Shown: one piece after another, positions 5,274 to 5,413 of the stretch | How the letters are laid out: each line of letters starts with the position of its first letter | Numbering within the stretch: the first letter of the stretch is position 1 | From: Deltaproteobacteria bacterium | GTDB taxonomy: Bacteria; Myxococcota_A; UBA9160; SZUA-336 | DNA: 5,413 bases | Assembly: GCA_030624945.1 (NCBI GenBank) | Contig: JAUXJB010000127.1 | Coordinates: forward strand, 1 to 5,413 | Direction: 5' to 3' | Notes under the pieces: generated by a model | Seen by the model: the letters and a program-made list of their open reading frames with translations, nothing else | Database searches by the model: none | What the model was told of the DNA's origin: nothing | Position numbers and translations under genes: made by a program

Positions 5274-5413
5274 CGCAGAGGGCAGCCCCGGCTCCCGGTC
5301 GCGATTTCTTGGCGGCCTGGGCTTCTCCGAGGGATCGAAGTAGCGTTGTTTGCGCCCGATGAAGGCCACGTGGACGAGGGGATCTCCCTGCGTCGTGTAG
5401 CGGTGCCGGTAGC
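5268..5413 (-). CDS. C-terminal end of an unidentified gene (5' end outside the window)
   Basis: The minus strand is open from the window edge to TAA (complement of 5268-5270), giving 48 codons. It reads YRHRYTTQGDPLVHVAFIGR, then KQRYFDPSEKPRPP and ...REPGLPSAL. Support for coding: about four-fifths of third codon positions are G or C, as in the neighbouring genes, and the residues are a normal mix with a hydrophobic strand (LVHVAFIG) and then a Pro/Arg-rich tail. The competing plus-strand frame is also open but has lower third-position GC and a less protein-like composition. I do not recognise the family. Its stop interleaves with the elp3 stop in the sequence TTATAG, so the two genes converge with a 6-bp overlap. 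Confidence 0.5.
   Translation of the reverse strand, partial: YRHRYTTQGDPLVHVAFIGRKQRYFDPSEKPRPPRNRDREPGLPSAL

Overview
This 5.4 kb window is a GC-rich, gene-dense stretch of a Gram-negative bacterial chromosome. The Gram-negative reading rests on the 3' part of an outer-membrane beta-barrel protein at the left edge. The NAD kinase is of the short alphaproteobacterial-like type (255 residues, [12 protein letters not shown] signature). This fits a proteobacterium in the broad sense or a related, perhaps uncultured, lineage; I cannot place it more precisely. No mobile element, tRNA, rRNA, CRISPR array or obvious plasmid signal is visible.

Layout: (1) 1-1100 (+), C-terminal part of a TraF-like (PF13729-type) outer-membrane barrel, cut by the window edge. 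(2) 1117-1147, a perfect 9-bp hairpin between convergent genes, probably a two-way terminator. (3) 1148-1915 (-), NAD kinase. (4) 1916-2063, a divergent intergenic region. (5) 2064-2714 (+), a HAD-IA hydrolase of the ACAD10 / epoxide-hydrolase-N type. (6) 2661-3476 (-), a class I SAM methyltransferase whose sequence resembles the eukaryotic tRNA wobble-uridine methyltransferases Trm9/ALKBH8. (7) 3501-5273 (+), a full-length Elp3 (radical SAM plus GNAT) tRNA U34 carboxymethylating enzyme, with its start only 24 bp from the methyltransferase start. (8) 5268-5413 (-), the C-terminal end of an unidentified gene.

The main point of interest is the pair elp3 / Trm9-like methyltransferase. In eukaryotes Elp3 (in Elongator) makes cm5U34 and Trm9-Trm112 or ALKBH8-TRM112 esterifies it to mcm5U34. 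Here the two activities appear to sit head to head in a bacterium with no other Elongator subunit in view. This suggests a minimal bacterial route to mcm5U34. The methyltransferase assignment is by motif resemblance read by eye, and the pathway is inference. The NAD kinase, HAD hydrolase and barrel show no clear functional link to this pair.

The genes are very tightly packed: the HAD and methyltransferase genes overlap tail to tail by 54 bp, elp3 and the last gene overlap tail to tail by 6 bp, and the methyltransferase and elp3 promoters must lie at least partly inside each other's coding sequence.
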